In this document: positions 12,158-25,122 of the stretch, piece after piece
How positions within the stretch are numbered: the first letter of the stretch is position 1
How the letters are laid out: each line of letters starts with the position of its first letter
NCBI RefSeq assembly: GCF_020497125.1
Contig: NC_059082.1
Coordinates: 66,170,948 to 66,234,947 of the forward strand
Length of the DNA: 64,000 bases
Reading direction: 5' to 3'
Origin: Mauremys mutica
Lineage: Eukaryota; Chordata; Testudines; Geoemydidae
Notes under the pieces: generated by a model
The model's database searches: none
Told to the model about the DNA's origin: nothing
Seen by the model: the letters and a program-made list of their open reading frames with translations, nothing else
Made by a program: the position numbers and the translations under genes

Positions 12158-15100
12158 TTAGTAAGATCTTTAAGCAAAGTTTGAATAAGGTAAAAAAATC
12201 ATTTATTTTTATTTCATAAAAACACAGAATGACCCAATACAGACATTCAGTCCTGAACAGAAATGTAAAAGTAAAAGCAAAAACATTAAACAATAGCTCA
12301 CACAAAATACTCACTTTCAGATCTGATGGCTATTTCACTAATCCAAAATCATCTTCGTCTAGGATTAGAATGCGGCATGAGGCACCGTTCTATTCTATTT
12401 GGCTAGTTTCTTTGTGATGTCATACCAGCATCCTATAGCATATATCTGCACCCTTCTCAGCAGGCACAGCTGGGCATGGAAGTGGGGCAAAGGGAAAGAG
12501 ACAAAACAGTTATTTTAAGTGGCCTCTCATTCCCCCTTCCTCCAGGAATCCAGATTCTTTTTGAAGGCATCTGAAGTCCTTTGGTCATTTAAACCTCATT
12601 CTCATATAATACATGGAACTGGGAGCTTTACTTTTTATAATTGAAAATGGGATTTGAAAGTCGACACTGGAACCTCAAACTGTTGTGAAAGGCACTTGAA
12701 CTCATGGAGGAATTTGCAAGAAGGGCCCAAACAGATGGGAACCTGGTGGGAAATAAAATTAAGAAATATAAATTTAATAATAAATATATTCAAAATGGTA
12801 CAAAAGGTGCTTAATTTTTTCACTGCTATTATCTCTTAACCAATAACTATTTTGCACAGAAAATATACATAGCAAACCTCTCAAAATCATTTTTATCACA
12901 TTTTTTCTTAATGAAACATAAAATTAAGGATCCATCCATGCCGAAATGAGTATTAGCAGGCTGTTACTGCACTCCGCAGGTACTGGGAGGGACTCTACTT
13001 TTGGCACTGTGCCTCCCAACACATGCAATAGCCTACACACATATCAGAGCCTTATAGTTCAAAGTATTATACATTTTTCCCCCAATGAACTTGACTCCTA
13101 ATGTATTAAAGAAAAAATATATTAAATTCACATGAAAGGTCTGACACATCCACAAAAGCAGAGTTGAAGGAGTCCTCCAAATTCTAACCTTGTTCTAACC
13201 TAGAACTTAATTTATCTAATTCATTCCCAGGCTCTGTAGTTAATTTGGGGGCAGGTCTTAATCAAGCATGATTTCCACTTAAGTCAATGGGTCTGCATGA
13301 CCAAGGGTAACAAAATCAGGCTTTTTCTATACTATGTCCTGTATGAGTCATTGTTTCATGTTCTCTTTGACAGGGAATCATATAGTCCCAATCACATGCC
13401 TAATATTAAGCACGAGTAGTACAAATTCACATTAACAGCCCCATTGATTTTGCATGTGTGAAAATTATTTGTATGAGTATGAGTAAGGGTGGCCAGAACT
13501 GGGCACACAGTTAATTTAATGGAAGTTATCGAGGCTGGTATTTTCAAAGGAATTCGTGGGAGTTAAGTGCCCAACTTCAAGTGACTTTCAAGTCCCCTTT
13601 GAAAATCCCAGGCCAATTTAGTTGTAGGATATTCCAATAGAGACAACAGGACTCTGATCTTAAACGATGAAGCAGCAACTACATTATTGTTAATATAATT
13701 ATGTGTAATATGCTGAATATTTTTCTTACTGGAAGCAGTGGTAGAAAAGTTCAAGTCATTGCTGTTGGAGTTTGCACAATAAAAATAAACAGAAGCAGCC
13801 CTGCTAGAAAATTGGTGACAAAACAATATTTTTATCACATAATACATGCCAGCATTGATTCTGCTTTTTCTACATAGCATTATGTAATGTTCCTATGTAC
13901 AATATCATGCTGAATTCACAAAATCATTTTTGAAATGGATGCAAGTATTTTATTTCAGCTGGTCATTGCATGGCGTAAGTACCATGCCACAATATTGCAT
14001 AAAGAGATGTTGCATGGTAAGAATAAAAACATTTGATGCTGTCATTTTAAAAAAAAAAGGTTTTTTAAGATACAAAAAGGCTTTAGCCTACATTATGGAT
14101 TAACTGCTCAGTTCTGTTCTTAAGCAAGACAAAATAAAGCTTATGAAATCCCAAAAAACATTTTTTCCTGTTGTGTAAATTATAACCATATATATGGACT
14201 GAAACTTTTCTGTTCAAAACTTAGGACCCAGACTGACAAGTTGTATAGGCACCTTTTTTCTAAACAAGATTTAAAATGACTAAAATGTGAAAGGTTCAGC
14301 ATTCGTAGTTGATTAGTAAACAGTACTGTTAATGATAGCTGTATCCTTCAGCACAGCTGTGTTAAACTGCACTGTAACTGTCATGCCTAACTGATCATAA
14401 GTTTGATAGTTTAAAATAAAAATCTCATAAAGGACAAAGCACCTGAGCCTACAAACCCCCTTTCATTTGATAGTTCCACTGATTTCAATGGGTCTTACAC
14501 AAGCGTAATCTCTATTTACACAAGAAGTTTTGTGGAATAACTCACCTGACTATGTTGTAAACAAGCAGACCCTTCCTACCTGTATAATTATTTTAAATTA
14601 CAACTTCTTTTGGTACCCAACACTTGACTAAGTATACACAGAAGGTCCAATTTAAGCTTTCCACTCATATTAGGCACCCAAATTTAGCAGCTGGGTTTTC
14701 GCATAAGTACTTAGGTAACCAAGTATGCATTTTAGGTATGTAAATACCAATCTGGATATCCAAATATATGATTTCTCTGGGATCCAAAAATAGATACTTG
14801 GACGCTGAACATAAGAAAGTAACCAAATGAAATAAAATAATGGCCTAACCAAGTAAGCCTAATTCCTGTTAAGAAAATGCATTTCTGGATAACAATTTTG
14901 TATATCACAGTGGGTAAATGAGATTTAATACTTTTGGCATTTATTTAGTGCCTTTCATCTAAGATTCCAATGCGAGCAAACAATTACAACTATGTAACTA
15001 CGTAAGCTTCCACAAGAAATTCAAGAAACTCAGCCCATTTTTACAAAAAGCTAATTAGCTAAAAACAAAATCCAACCTGGCAGATTATAAGAAGAGTTCC

Positions 15101-18100
15101 AATTTCTCTGTCTCAGTAGTAAAAAGAAATTGAGGGAGAATAAAGGACGGCGGTCCCCTTATAGCCTCATTTACGAACATGTGGCACATGCATGCAAAGC
15201 CCATGAAAACTGCTGCCTTCCCAAAAGCTTTGACACACATCCCAAATCTGTAGATCTGGCCAGGTAATCTGTGAAGCAGCTTTATTGTTCGTGCTTTATG
15301 GAGGAAGAAAATGGAGGCAGAGGGAGATTAAAATGGGTCTAATTTTCAAAACTGCTTGATGCCACATGGCAGGTCATTGGCAGACAGAAGAAAAGAACTC
15401 AGATCCTTATGATTCAGTCCCCTGCTCTAACTCCTAGGCAACACTGGTCTAAGAAAACAATGGAGTTATATGAAAACTATGATTTCAGAATAGAATGCAG
15501 CTAATGATCTTTAACTAATCCACTGTATTTGAAATAATTATAAGAAAATATAAAGAGATCCAAGGTGACTTGCTCTTTGTCAAATAGGTCAGTTTGTCTT
15601 ATATAAAACAAAAAGTTTGCTTTTAATGTTTGAAATATTCCCACTAATAATAATGTTTTCATTAAACTCTTTTCTCCCTAATACTTCTGTGATTCCAAGA
15701 CCCCATTTAATTGTATTGGTTTTTGCTTGGAAATATTTTCAATGGCAAATGTGTTTTTTCTAACAGCAACATGGAAGACAAGATGAGAATATAATTGAAA
15801 GATGTTTACTGTTTTGTTTTCTTATTTGTTTGCTTGACTGTACATCTGATATCCATGTCTCTTTGATTTCACACATCAAATAATCTTCATCAGACACAAT
15901 GAATGATAATATTAATCTAATTAAAACCAGATGCCTAGTACATTGTTTGGAAATTTAGCCCAAAGTATATTTGTATTAACTTTGCACATTTAAAAGGTGA
16001 AAATAAATCAGAGATCGCTGTTTTTAAACAGCCGAGTACCACAAATAGGCTGCAATCATGCTATCTTTTACCATACAAAATGCCAATTTTTTATTTTCTT
16101 GTTAGTATAGTGGCATATTTAAACCAAATTATAACAAAATTACCACAGGATATTTCAAAAGAAATATTTAATACAACAAAGTATTTAGAAAATTATATAT
16201 ACATTTGTTTAAAAATTCTATTATGTAAACATTAACATAACATGGCTTACAAATAATATAAAGAGTTTATAGATGCTTATCTGAATACTATATATACATT
16301 AAAATTAAAATAATCTTGCCTATTTTCTACTGTTGTGTAACAAAAACAAAAAGGAAACCCTGTTGCCAGCAGGTTTGGTCCCAGACAAAAGGGTATTTTT
16401 AGTCTATTTTGCTCAGGGCTTCTTAGAAAGTGCAGACCTTCAGAATTATGATTTATTTTCAAAAGCTTTTATTTTCCTTTAAATTCATAATATGTAAAGC
16501 TATAGACTATTAACATTTCAAATTATCCATGTGAAAAAATCAACTACCAGTTTTACTTTTCTCAGTGACATGGGCACTGCTACTGAAATATTCGTAAACA
16601 TATTCCCATATGAATGTATTTGATCTATTCCTTCTTAAACATTACAGTGAATTACTTGTGTGTAAATTCATGTCAATAGAAACAGAAAAAACAAGAGTTC
16701 TTATTAATAGACTGATGTATTGATAGATTTCCAGATGAGATTTCATAAATAATACAATTTATATGTAATAGGACCATAAAGTGAACTTTCTGGGGGGGCG
16801 TGGGGAGGCACAGAACATGTAACAACATTTACTGGGCCGCACCATTGTTCGGCAGCAGAGCAGAACAAAGGGTACAAAGCAAACATTTAATATTTTCTTG
16901 AAAGTGTAACAAAATGTAATGCACATCAACTTATAGTTTTAAACATAATAGCACAAGTTTAATATATTAAAATGATTTTTAAGACATTGCACATATCTAA
17001 TGCTACAAAACCATGCATTCAAAATGGCTGAATGCTCAGCAAATTAATATTTCCTGTTGTGGTATATGAGAGAGGCCAAAAAATAATGAGGAAATGGTAA
17101 GGAGACAACTAAGTTCATTAGTCTCATGATCCAAGATGATGGAGCTTGAATGCATCTGCAGGAGTGGCTCATTCAAGCACCAGCAGGAGGGTGCTGCTCT
17201 TATTGATCCCAAGGACTCAATTCTGCTGTCAGCTGGGCTCTGATAATCTAGTTTTCCTATATGCCTGAAGTTCCCATTGGTAGAACAGAACACTAGAGTC
17301 ACGTTAACTCTGTGACAACATACCCTTATGCCTTTGTGCCATTTGGTGACCCTCCTATCTCAGGAGATAGCACCTGATCTCAGAGCAGAATTTTGGCGAT
17401 GACCTCACTTGCTTCCAAAATATCTGTTCCACAGGATTCCCATGGAATTTGGGTAAATCTAAGAACATAGTATTTGGAATTATGGGATGAAGGACAATAA
17501 AGTGGGTATTTTTCTGAAACCTCTGAAACACAAAAACTGTGTAGAATCGGAGAGGTCCCAGTGGCATTTTGAAGCAACATAAAGAGAATGGCTACCACAA
17601 TGCAAACAGAAAGTGAAATCCTCGAATAGAGTAATCTCATTGGCCAACAGGTGCCTTTATAAAGCAAATAGAATTTATTTTGCTTGCTTATACACTTACT
17701 ATCAGGGAAGGGTTAAAAGCTTCAAATCAGTTTCAAAAACGTATGTGGCCATAGTTTGCAAATAGCTAATTTTATAAGATCTTTCCTCTCCCCTCAGGAA
17801 TGTAACACATTTGAGGGTCTTCATTTATTTATTTATAGGTACACTTGGCTAATAAATATTAATTGGTCTGGAAACTGTCCTATGGGATAATTCACTTTCC
17901 CACAGTCTTGGCAGCCCTATGCACAATGGCTATGTGTAGGGAAGAGGAGCAAATCTGAGACTAAGAAAAAAGGAGGTGTGTGGGGGTGGGGGGGGAGAGT
18001 CCCATGAAACATACTCCTGTAAGTATGACACTAGCTAGGAAGAGAATCTGTCCTTTCTAGCAACTTAAACCTTGGATTATTAGTATATACTCCTGTTCAG

Positions 18101-20639
18101 CTTGTCCAGTTTACTTCCCTGCCTACCTCTTAGCTGAGGTAAAGCCTTTTCCATTTCCTTACTCTCAAGTGCTGGAAGATAGCTCCTCCCTCCAACACAT
18201 TCAGGCCAGAGCCTCATGTTGCAACATGTCTTTCACTGACACTGGTCTCAACTCCCTTCTGCCAGCTTCCATGCTAGTTCCTCCCCAACTCCTGCACGAC
18301 CTTCAGTGCAATCCATTTCCCCCTACTGGGGCCCAACCTGAGCGGAAGTCATGTTGAGAAAGTGAGCCACAAGAGGAGAGGCAATTTGGATTAACTATGA
18401 AATTCTGGAAGCCTGAAGCATTTATTTCAGTTTGCCCCAACAGCAACAGAGGAAACTTTCAATCTGTTACAAAACTGGGAATTAGTCAGTTTCCCAAATA
18501 TTAAGAGTTTAATATTTTCCCTATTGAAGCTGGATTGATTCAGTTGCTATATTTGGGCAGGCAAGATTTATACATCTGCTAGAGTCTGGACCAGCCTGCA
18601 AAATTCTGGGTTTTCTGGATTGAGGCCCATTTCTAAAACAACAAAACTCAGCTCTTCACTTCTGACGTATTGATAAGAAAATATCACCATGTTAGGTCAT
18701 TAATATGAACTGACAGACAGCATCATTTCAGGTCCCATTTATTACTAGACAGCTGTTCTGAACTGTCAATCCTATATATTAATAGGTTCCTAGTAGGTTC
18801 AGTGATTTGATAGCTTGTAAAGACATAGTTCTGTACAATAAAACATTCATTTCACAACAACAAAATGCACCTTAACATCTTGGTCTTATTTACTGCCATT
18901 ATGCAGTATCTGCAAATATTTATCATATTAATCCCATCACAGTGGTTTACAACTTGCAGTAAATTTTATAAAATTATACAATTTGTTTACAACTAACCAT
19001 GTGACAATGTTTTTTAAACAGGACTGGCTTAGAAATTATGAATCCTTCCACCAACGTGTGATTTAATAGACAGGTCAAGTTAAGCCTTTGCTAATGTGTC
19101 ATTATCCTGCCTCCAATTAATCTTGGGATTTTTTTTTTGTTTTGATTTAAATGGGAAATTTGATTTAAGACATGATTTAAGTCAGTGCATTAAAATCTGT
19201 GTATTGAATGCCAGAATCTCTAAATAGACAAGATTCTGAATAACTGTAGTCAATATTTAACAAATTAATACTGACAGACAATCCCATCTGTAATAAAACT
19301 GAAACTGTCTGCTGTCTACTTTATGTTTCTTAGGAAGTTATTTATTTTGAATGTAATAGAAAAACAGCATTAAAAGTCTTTTCTACAATTTCTTTTAAGC
19401 ATTCACAAAAGATTCCAGATTAAGACCCTGGAGATTTAAACTGCATATATACATAGAGTCCTATGAAATCCTTTTTATTATTGTGTATTTTCAGATTTAT
19501 TATTTTTTGATTTATTTTTTTTCCATTTAAAAAAAAAATTAAATCTTCTCCAGCGCTGGGGTCGTGGTGGGGACACAAAGCTCCTCTGGCCCCCGGTCCA
19601 CAGAGAGGAGACAACTTAATTTTTTGGTATTGTGCTGGATTTTTTTTAGTGCCGGATTCCATGTTTTTGTTTTTATTCCGCAATTCCATCCATGTTCTCC
19701 CTAATGAGGATTTCATAGTGCCCTAATATACAGCACAGGTACTGAATAGGAGGTAACACTGCAAGTTTCTCTATATTGTCCTGACACTGTGCTACAATCC
19801 TAAACTTAAAAGGCAACTCTATAAAAGACAGGACTATTTGATTGTTAACCTAACCGCTCAGATCACCACAAAATGACTGGTGTTCAGTGATGTACATGCT
19901 TATCTACCAAGAACTGGATTGAACCCACCAACTCATTTTGCATAGGCCACTGATCAGCTATCAGAAAGTCACAGCTTTCAGTCTCTACCAATCTGGGTTA
20001 GATTTGCGAAAGCAGTGTTTAATAATCAGAACTGCATGCATTTAATTAAATGATACATGGGAGAAACTGAAATTATTCTTATACACTTAATAGAACCATT
20101 GTTATGATTACAGTATTTTTATGCATACATGATATAACCCTACTAGATTCTTTAAACTAGATGGTCAAGATTTTCAGTGCCAAAACATTTTAAAGGACCT
20201 GATCATCAGAGGATGAGTTCTTAGCACTAACTGACTGACTAACTAGGCCTCATTTGGCTCAGGTGCCAAAAATTAGGGCATCCAAAATCAGTAGGTATTT
20301 CTGAAAATCTTGGCCAGAATCCTTAGAACACTAAATTCTATTCACGTAACTCACGTGAGTAGTTTCATGGTACTCATGTGAGTAAAGCAAGCGGGATCTG
20401 TCTCATATCATATAATCTGTTATTGAATGTTTCTACTGCGATTGCAGGCTCAGATACTGTATAACCTTTTATAATGTGTTAATTCTGGAGAGGAGATCCC
20501 CCTGAATTATTTTCTTAAAGAGACAACAGAGTATTTAAGTGGATTAATAACTGCAGTACATAACACTAGCTCATATCACAAAGTGAAGGTTCTCTGCAGT
20601 CCCTAATCTTAGTAGCATATATACATTTTATTTACTTGT
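12158..20639. other. AT-rich stretch without a supported gene
   Basis: No coding exon could be supported. Short ORFs here have random-looking composition. Old repeat scraps with the core ttcaatgg or aagtcaatgg occur near 13265-13285 and 14470-14495. A GC-richer patch at about 19545-19615 may be an unclassified repeat. If the exons at 24993-25122 and 48793-48829 form one gene on -, this segment lies beyond its 3' end. Confidence 0.45.
15299..15450 (+). repeat. Degenerate MIR-like amniote repeat
   Basis: The order of motifs resembles the widely dispersed amniote repeat: ggaggcagagggagatt, then a segment like ggcaggtcattggcagacagaag, then cagtcccctgctctaactcctaggcaacactg. The copy is heavily diverged. 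The assignment rests on recall of the family and is tentative. Confidence 0.4.
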
Positions 20640-21690
20640 GAGGGCATTCTGTGCCAAAAAATAAAAAATTCTGTGCACAATATTTTAAAATTCTGCAAGT
20701 TTTATTTGTCCAAGTGTGGAGGAGCTCAGTGTGGGGTGATCCAGGTGTGGGGTGAGAGAATTCTGTGTGGGACAATCTGGAAGGAGGCAGCTCAGTGGGG
20801 GGTCTAGGTGTGGGGGATCTGGATGCACAGAGGCTCGTTGAGGGGGTTCCAGGTGCAGGGGCAATCGGACTCTGCAGGGGTTTCCAAGTGAAAGTGACTG
20901 GGGCTCAGCAGAGGGGTCTGGGTGTGGGGGTCTTGGTGGGTGGGAGTCTGGGTGCAGCTAGTTGGGGGTCAGTGGCGTGCGGGTCTGGATGTGGAGGTTC
21001 AGGGGGTGGGGCTTGTGGGGGGTGTTGAGTGCAGGGAGCTCAGTGGGAGGAGGTCCGGGGGCAGGGGTGGGGGTCTGGAGGCAGGGGGTCTGGGTGCAGG
21101 GAGGATACAGCTGCAGAGGTTGAGGTTCAGTGGGATGGGGTTCAGGTAGGGAGGGCTAGGGGGGTTCTGGGTGTAAGGGGGAGGTTTGGTGGGGGTGTCT
21201 GGGTATGGGAGGTCCAGCTGCATGGTGGCTGGGTGGATGGGGCAGCAGCTCCCCATACAGAGACCTCTACCCCTGCAGCTGTGAAGCGATGAGGGCAGGA
21301 AGCAGGGGAGGATGCAGAGCTTCCTGCAGCTGTGGGAGTGTGTGTGGGGGGGTTCTGAGTGTGAATCTGACACAGCCCCAGCCACTTCTTGCAGGGGAAG
21401 AGGAAGTCCCATCCTCGCCTACCTCCAGCCCAGCTGGGACTAGCAGCTGAACCTGGCTCAGGGTAGGAGTTACTAGCTGGGTGTCCCCAGCTCTGCGGTG
21501 ATTTACCTCTCCGTTGGCTGCTCTGGGTACCTGAAATGATGTACCTGCACAACTAGGGAGTGATGCCTGACTGCTCTTGCAGCTTCCCTTTGCTTCCCTG
21601 TCAGAAAGTCATTTTTCTGCGGAGAAGCAAAACAAATCTGCAGGGACATGAATTCTGCGCAAGTGCAGTGGCGCAAAATTTCCCCATGAG
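20640..21690. mobile_element. GC-rich element with inverted ends and minisatellite interior
   Basis: The left end (agggcattctgtgcca at 20641) and the inverse of the right end (ggcgcaaaatttccccat, near 21670-21688) match imperfectly, which suggests a DNA transposon-like unit. The interior from about 20715 to 21290 is a series of irregular G-rich units of the type ggtctgggtgtgggggt. The ORFs on both strands across it (up to 137 codons) are low-complexity by-products, not genes. Family not identified. Confidence 0.55.
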
Positions 21691-22890
21691 TAATTTTATG
21701 CTAAAATTAGCAGAGAACAACTTGTTCACTGTAAACAAGTCCAGTATTTTTGCATATTCATATACTAAAAATTAAGCAAGGCAAATTAATTAGGAGAGAG
21801 AAAGAGATAATTTAAAGAGCCAATAAGGACAGTTTTAAAAATATGGATAGTACACGTCATTCTATGTTTAGCACATGTGTATCTGCTAAATTAGTTTCCT
21901 TACCATTTGCAGCTTTTCAAAGACGGGAGGAAAAGCTGTACATTGTGAACTATTTTTTGAAGACGAAAACAGATTCATGTGGTAAACACATCTACATCCA
22001 ATTCTCCCCAAAGGAATTTATGCAAGGTAGGCTTTCAATTCAATCTGTAATTCAATATTAGTAGGCAAAATTTGGCACATGAATTACAGATTACACTCCT
22101 GTCAATCTTGTAAAGACTTTAGACCTTTTAAAGATATGAATTTTTAGTCTTTCAAAGTGGAACTCACATTCAATCTATGAATTTTTCAACAAAGACAAAC
22201 TTCAAAATACACATTATGCATCAAATTAATTGATTCGGAGAGGCTTAGCTGCAGTCTGCTTACAGATTTTATTATTTTTTATTTTTAAACAAACACCCCA
22301 CCCTACAGGATTCAAACACCAATATTAACTCATTTTCTGATTCAACCAAGACATCTAGCTTTTCTGATAAGCTGCTTGTTGGGATTCATTTGTAAAGGAG
22401 CTCTCTTATCGATGTGCAGAAGATACTGCAGTAGCAGATAAGATTGCAAGTAACAGAACAATATTTCATTTCTGGGACATGATTTTGCTTTTGGGGTCTC
22501 GCGTGTTAATACCTTGTTGCCGCTGGTTGCTTTTTCCCATCACTCAGTGCAATCTATAACAGTGTATGTCAATGTTAGGATTACAGGACTTGTTCTTCAC
22601 ACTCAGAAGCCAGTTCTGCAACCATTATTCACTTTGAGCAAACCTTATTCATGCGAGTTGTCCGACTGAAGTCAATAGGGATACTCGTGAATAAGTGCCA
22701 CAAAATGGGACATAGGCTTGAAGAATATGGGTCTCAGTTCGTTAGACTTTTTAAAATAGCTCTACATTCAAAAAAGTGCATTAATAAGAAGTCAATTCTT
22801 TTTCTGAAAAAAATCCAACCCCTTGGGTTTCTATAACTACTGTCATAGTAGCATAATAAACTGACAGTCAATAACAAAAATGAACCACAC
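21691..22890. other. Non-coding stretch
   Basis: AT-rich sequence with no supported gene. A scrap of the old dispersed repeat (gactgaagtcaataggga) lies near 22660-22680. Confidence 0.45.
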
Positions 22891-22894
22891 AGCA

Positions 22895-23735
22895 CCTTTA
22901 AGCTGGGGGCCGTTCTCTGGCTTGCTGAGGGAAAGGAATCAGTGTTTTGAGGGTGAGGGAGAGAGGTCAGAAGCTGCTGCAAAAGGGGGTGGAGTGAGTG
23001 TGGCGACACTGACTCATTCTCTGGGACTGGAAGGCGAAGGAGTTGAAGAAGGGCAAGCCTGGGCATGAGGAACTCTTTTTCCACAGAGTGGGCAAGGCAG
23101 CACCTACCTTTCCCTCCCCTTCAGGTGGCAAAATACCAGGTTTGGTCAGGACCTGCTGTGGACATCACACTAGCCATTTCTTTTAGGGCATCCGGGAAGG
23201 ACTTTTTCCCTCAACAGATTGGCCTAGGTGGGGTGGGGTTTTTTGCCTTCCACAACAGGTTCAGGGATGGTTTTGTTATGGTTAACAGTGAAGGGAGTTA
23301 GGCTATATGTCGCAACTCATTATGTAAGTGTGGGGCAGATGTCCAGGTACTCCACAGGGAATGTGTACAGTGGCTAGATAAATGACTTGGTAAAGGACTT
23401 AAAAAGGAAGAGTGGGTTAAAGTAATGGAACAGGGTGGGAGGAGGGCTTCAGGGCTCCTATACATGGTACGGCAGGAAGCCAACCCCCCTTTCTTACAGC
23501 CCACCTTAACCCTCCTACTAGGGCAGTGGTGGATGGTAAGGTCCCAGCAATGGGTGGCTGGGGGACCTGTATGGGAAAAGATGGGGGGGCTGGCAGAAGC
23601 CTTCCAGGTAGTAACTGAATGAACATGGAGTTACCTGCATGATACACTTTTATCTGCTGGGTAGTCACAGACATCTAATAATAAAGTTGCAGTCTGATTA
23701 AAACTATATCAGGTGTCTCCTGTCCTTCTTTCGGT
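22895..23735 (+). mobile_element. Probable retroelement segment, unclassified
   Basis: This GC-richer block differs from its surroundings and ends with a polyadenylation-like aataataaag near 23679, followed by ggtgtctcctgtccttctttcgg. That is consistent with the end of an LTR or similar unit. The wording of the sequence resembles a dispersed repeat I recall from turtle genomes, but no protein domain is visible and the ends are not certain. Confidence 0.35.
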
Positions 23736-24992
23736 ATAGCTGGACAATACACCAGCCTATGGGAACACAGATTATCCAAACAACTTGTGAGAAGAGAGTT
23801 GTTCTGGTGGACAGGAAAACCAGAATATATTATTTAGTAAACATGAATGAATATTGGTTAAGACGCTATACCGAAGGGAAAAAAAGATGGCTAAAGCATA
23901 GTTTCCTGCCTGTGGCAGTATAGCTAACAGATGTTGTGAACTGGATTCCAGTTGATCCATTTCAGGATTTCCAGCACTTGTAACAATTATTCTCCCAGTT
24001 TTCTTTAGTTGTTCTCACAACATCGTTACAAGTCACTTTCCAGTAAAAAGGTGACAGGCACTTTCAACTTAAGCAATCTTTTAGCAACAGCATTTCATGT
24101 GTCTTACAAAGTAGTTGTAAGAATGCCCAAATGTCCCCTTTCTTTATGCTGAGAGACTGTTTTTATAATAACATCAGCAAGAAATCAATAACAGAACAAA
24201 GCCAAATGCTGGAATACTGTATTCTGTAACATGTTAACTTTGTGTTTCCTTTTTTGCTAAACTCCTTGAGCTGACTTGTACTGCACCTTGTCTTTAAGCA
24301 AAAACAAAAATTTCAATAGAAAATTATTAGAATCTCCATTTTGGTAGAATTACTCTTCACAAGTGAGAGCTTCTGGGAATATCTGACTAGAAACATACAA
24401 AAGCTATTTTTGCCCTCTCTACTGTTTTTTCTTCCGTCATTTACTTTGTAACGTTTATAAAAGACTCTTGAGTGCATCAGAGGATCATAATGAAAAAGCA
24501 ACAGTCATTCCATTTCCAAAAGGCAATGGGTTAGGAAAGTTTAAGTACAACTTTGTGACAAATATTGATTAGTGATAATTACAGTTGTACTTCTAAGAAA
24601 AAAATAATACTCTCTGAACATGATGCACACAGATCTCAGGAACAGAAATAGATGGTATGAGTGTACGAGACACTACAGCACAAACACAGGACTCAAAGTA
24701 GTGGAGTAAGTTTAGAAGAAAAGAGAGTGCTTTGCAAAACAAAGGAAGTGTGTACAATTTGCTGAGTGCCCCGTGAAGAGCCCTCATATTCCATTGGGAA
24801 AATGCTTGCTGCTTTCGAAAGTGACCTGTTAAATCAGAATGATGAACCTTAATACTGAGAGTCTCCTTTCAGGAATTAACTCAATGCAGCTATATTCTCC
24901 CCAGGGCCTTTCATAATCAACAGTATAGGATAGGTCAGAATCACAGGGCAGTTTAAAGTACATGGTGCTGATGTTCACAATTATACAAAGGG
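23736..24992. other. Non-coding; would be the 3'UTR side of the exon at 24993-25122
   Basis: No ORF of note. If the terminal exon is real, its 3' untranslated region reads through here on -. I could not fix a polyadenylation site. Confidence 0.35.
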
Positions 24993-25122
24993 TCAGAGAT
25001 CACCACTTTGAGGCTCCAGGTTCCGTGGCTCCCTTTGATGGTGCCGAGATAGCTTTGGAAAGCGGGTAGCCACTCTTGAGCGATTGCTTTTGCTTACTGG
25101 TTCTCCCACAGGTTGGGTATCA
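24993..25122 (-). CDS. Putative terminal coding exon of an unrecognised host gene
   Basis: On - the sequence ttcttttttcctag at about 25123-25136 is a strong acceptor with a long pyrimidine tract. It is followed by one base and 42 codons to a TGA at 24993-24995. The peptide starts DTQPVGEPVSKSN, continues RSRVATRFPKLSRHH and ends LEPQSGDL. It is basic, rich in Ser/Pro/Arg and of normal coding composition, unlike the surrounding AT-rich DNA, and no repeat signature covers it. The exon starts in the third codon position. That fits the donor phase of the small putative exon at 48793-48829 on the same strand. I do not recognise the protein. It could be a real 3' exon, a lineage-specific isoform or a chance ORF beside a good acceptor. 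Confidence 0.5.

Noticed and set aside
20999..21552. Overlapping ORFs of 136-137 codons on the minus strand
   Set aside because: They are by-products of the G-rich minisatellite: proline-, serine- and histidine-rich low-complexity translation in more than one frame.
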